Origin: JBOGOC01 sp050747525
GTDB lineage: Bacteria; Acidobacteriota; Polarisedimenticolia; JACPZX01; DASXTC01
DNA length: 64,000 nt
Assembly (NCBI GenBank): GCA_050747525.1
Contig: JBOGOC010000066.1
Location: 107,145 to 171,144 of the forward strand
Direction: 5' to 3'
The position numbers and the translations under genes were made by a program. The notes under the pieces are model-generated. The model was not told where the DNA came from and made no database searches. It was given only the letters and a program-made list of their open reading frames with translations. Of this stretch, positions 24,401 to 27,400 are shown one piece after another. The first letter of the stretch is position 1. Every line of letters begins with the position of its first letter.

Positions 24401-27400
24401 TTGATCGACTCGGAGATGTCGAGCGCATCACCGACGTTCACCCCGGCCAGCGCGGCCAGGGTCTGCCCCATCTGCTGGAAGTCCTCCAGCTTCTCGGCCC
24501 AGGCCTCCAGCTTCTCGAGGCCCCGCTTGAGGGCGGTCGCGCCGCTCCCCGTGATGTCGATGTTGCCGCCGGTGAGGCTGTCGATTCCGGAATGCGACAC
24601 CGTGCTCCCCGGGTCGCTTCCGGTCACGGTGCCGTCGACCGCCAGCGTCAGGAGCCCCTGATACGTGCCGAAGTCGAGCGTGTCGCCCGAGCCGGACGCG
24701 TCGGAGATGGTGACGTCGCCCCAGCCGCTGAACACCTTCACCCCCGACACGTTGGCGGCATCCCCCAGGATGGCGCCGCTGGCCAGGACCAGCGTAGCGT
24801 TGTTCATCGAGCTGATGGTGTAGACGCCGTCGTTGGCGCCTGCCCCGCGCACCACGATGGTCTGTCCGGCCTGGAAGCCATCGGTCACAAAGCTCCCCGC
24901 GCCGCGCTTGATGGTGTCCAGAGCCGAGATGGTGTAGCCGTTGTCCGGACCTTCGTCGGACAGAGCTTCGCCGGGGTCGAGGGTCAGGAACGACGCATCG
25001 AGGGTGGCCACCTTGAAGGTGCCGTTGTTGCTGCTGCCGCCCTTGTTGAAGCTGATCTCGTGTCCCGCCACGATGCCGTCGGCGATCCAACTGCCGGCCC
25101 CTCTCTCGATGGTGTCGGGCCCTTCGACGGTGTAGCCGTCGGCCGGCCCTTCAGCGGTGGGGGTCTCGTCCAGCGTGAGGACCAGGGCGTTGAGGTTGGC
25201 GATGGTGAAGCTGCTGGCGTCGTTGAGGCTTCCGCCCTTGTTGACGTTGATGGTCTGGCCGATGCGGAACCCGTCGGTGAGCCAGCTTCCCCCCGCGCGG
25301 GTGATGGTCTTGGCCCCGTCGTTGAAGGTGAGATCCGGATTCCCGGTCAGGGTGACGTCCCGGAAAGTCAGGGTCGGGTTCCCCGCCACGGCCACGTCCT
25401 TGAAGCTCAGGAGCGGCGAACCGGTGAGGGCAGGCTTCCCCTCGAACTTGTAGGTGTCCGACCCGGCGCCCCCTTCCAGGGTGATGGGCACATTGAAGCC
25501 GGGGTCGAGGCTCTCGATGGTGATGGAGTCCGTGCCGTCGAGCGAGCGGATGGTGAGCGAGCCGCTCGGGTTGCTGAAGTTGAAGCTCTCGGCCATCTCG
25601 GCTGTGATGGTCATCATGCCGGCCGGCCCGGCCTTCAGCACGATCACGTCGTCGTTCGGATCGGTGGTCGGCTCCCAGATGACGTCGACGAGGTCGCCGA
25701 CGTTGGTGATCGGCTCCATCCCGCCGTACCTGACGACGCTGCCGTCCAGGACCATGGTCCCCGAGTGGGGGTCGACGCCGCGGAAGACGACGGTGTGGTA
25801 GTTCCCCTCGAACACGATGCTGTCGAACCCGGCATCGCCCCCATCCACCCTGCCGGTCAGGCGGCCGGAGGGGGAATAGATGAAGGTGTCCTCGTTGCCC
25901 GAGGCTCCGCGCAGGTTCTCGATACCCGTGAAGACCAGCCCGGCCACGTCACCCGCGTCGCGTCCCGAGACCTTCCACGTGGTGTCGGCCGCGGGGCCGG
26001 TCAGCTCGTCGGGCCCGGTCCCCCCCTGAAGCCGCTCGAACCCGGAGAAGGCGAATCCCCCCAGCCGTCCACTCCCCTCCCCGTCGACGAACCAGCTCGC
26101 GCCGCCGTTGGGCCCGGCCAGCGTGTCCTGGCCCGAACGTCCGGAAATGGACTCGAATCCACCGGCTCGCATGCCGTTGACGTCGATCTGTCCCGTGGGC
26201 AGCAGGCGCCAGGTTCCCCCCGCGCCGGGGCCGAGCAGCGTGTCGTGCCCCGCGCCTCCCAGGATCTGCGCGAAGCCGGCCGTCGTGTCGAGATCCACCT
26301 GCACCGCGTTCGACCACGCCGAGTAGTCCAGGATGTCCGCGCCGCCATTGCCGCGCGCGCTCCCCGACAGGCGACCTTCCTCATCGAAGATGAAGCGGTC
26401 GGCTCCTGTCCCGCCGTACAGATTCTCGATGCCACGGAACAGCGTCCCGCCGGCCTCTCCCTCATCCAGCCCCGTGATGATCCAGGTCAGCCCCGCGGTG
26501 GCCCCGGTGAGACGGTCGAAACCGCTGTCGCCTCGCACATCGTCGCCGGCCCCCCACAGCAGCAGATCGTCACCCGCGCCGCCGCGCAGCATGTTGGAGC
26601 CGCCGTCGCCGCGCAGGATGTCGGCCCCCGCTCCGCCGGTCACATCGTGGATGCCCGCCACGCCATGGGTGCCGGTGGCCGCGCCCGCCATGAGATCAAC
26701 GTCCACGCTCCCGGACCGCGCCGCGTAGTCGAGGGTGTTGCGCCCTCCGCCCCCGCTGACCGTTCCTGCCAGGCCTCCGGACGGGTCGAAGCGGAACTCG
26801 TCGTCCGCCGAGCCGCCCACGAGCGACTCGATCCCTGCGAAGATGACGCTACCGACCGCCCCGGCGTTGCTGGCCCTGATATCCCAGATCGACGATTGAT
26901 CGGGGCCGCGCAGCGTGTCGTGCCCGCCACCTCCGAGAAGCAGCGGGCTCGCTCCGCTCTCGAGCAGGAAGAGGTCGTCTCCGGCGCCCCCTTCAATCGT
27001 TTCGAACCCGCGGAACTCGGCGCCTCGCGCGGTCACCGTTCCGTCGGGGGCGATCTCCCATGTGGTCTCATCGTCGGGGCCCACGATCACGTCCGCGCCG
27101 CGGCCACCGCGCACCGACTGGATGTTCCTCAGCCCGCTCGTGCCGCTGGTCACCGATGTGGTCAGCCCGACCACGACGGCCGCCACGTAGGCGGAGTAAT
27201 CCACCTCGTTGAGGCCCAGGCCGCCGTCCACGACCCCCGAGACGTCCGCGCCGTCCGACACCACGAAGCGGTCGTCGCCTCCGCCGGCAAGCAGGTTCTC
27301 CATCCCCTGGAAGCGCGCTCCGCCGACCTGCCCTTCATTCCTGGCGGTGATCGACCACGCCGCGCCCGCCTCGGGGCCCAGCAGCGTGTCGATTCCCCCT

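Larger units (their letters stand above)
9150..25435 (-). repeat. About 22 dispersed copies of a ~75-80 aa 'GSW' module
   Basis: The consensus has a prefix [LM][AST]G[NS]PxLTFxDxG and a body TITRSAGSWxxDGFxxGQ, then [IV]xVxG, a [SN]N[DN]G[TV][YF]xI core, and LTLxxxxxLxxEGPxxxV at the end. I count 22 bodies by eye. The spacing is irregular: isolated copies, tandem groups and nested groups. Nucleotide similarity is high between some copies; the copies near 9,660, 21,060 and 21,190 share the segment encoding SADTI and ANVG almost letter for letter. A unit is about 230-245 bp, a multiple of three in every case, with no stop codon. Confidence 0.85.
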
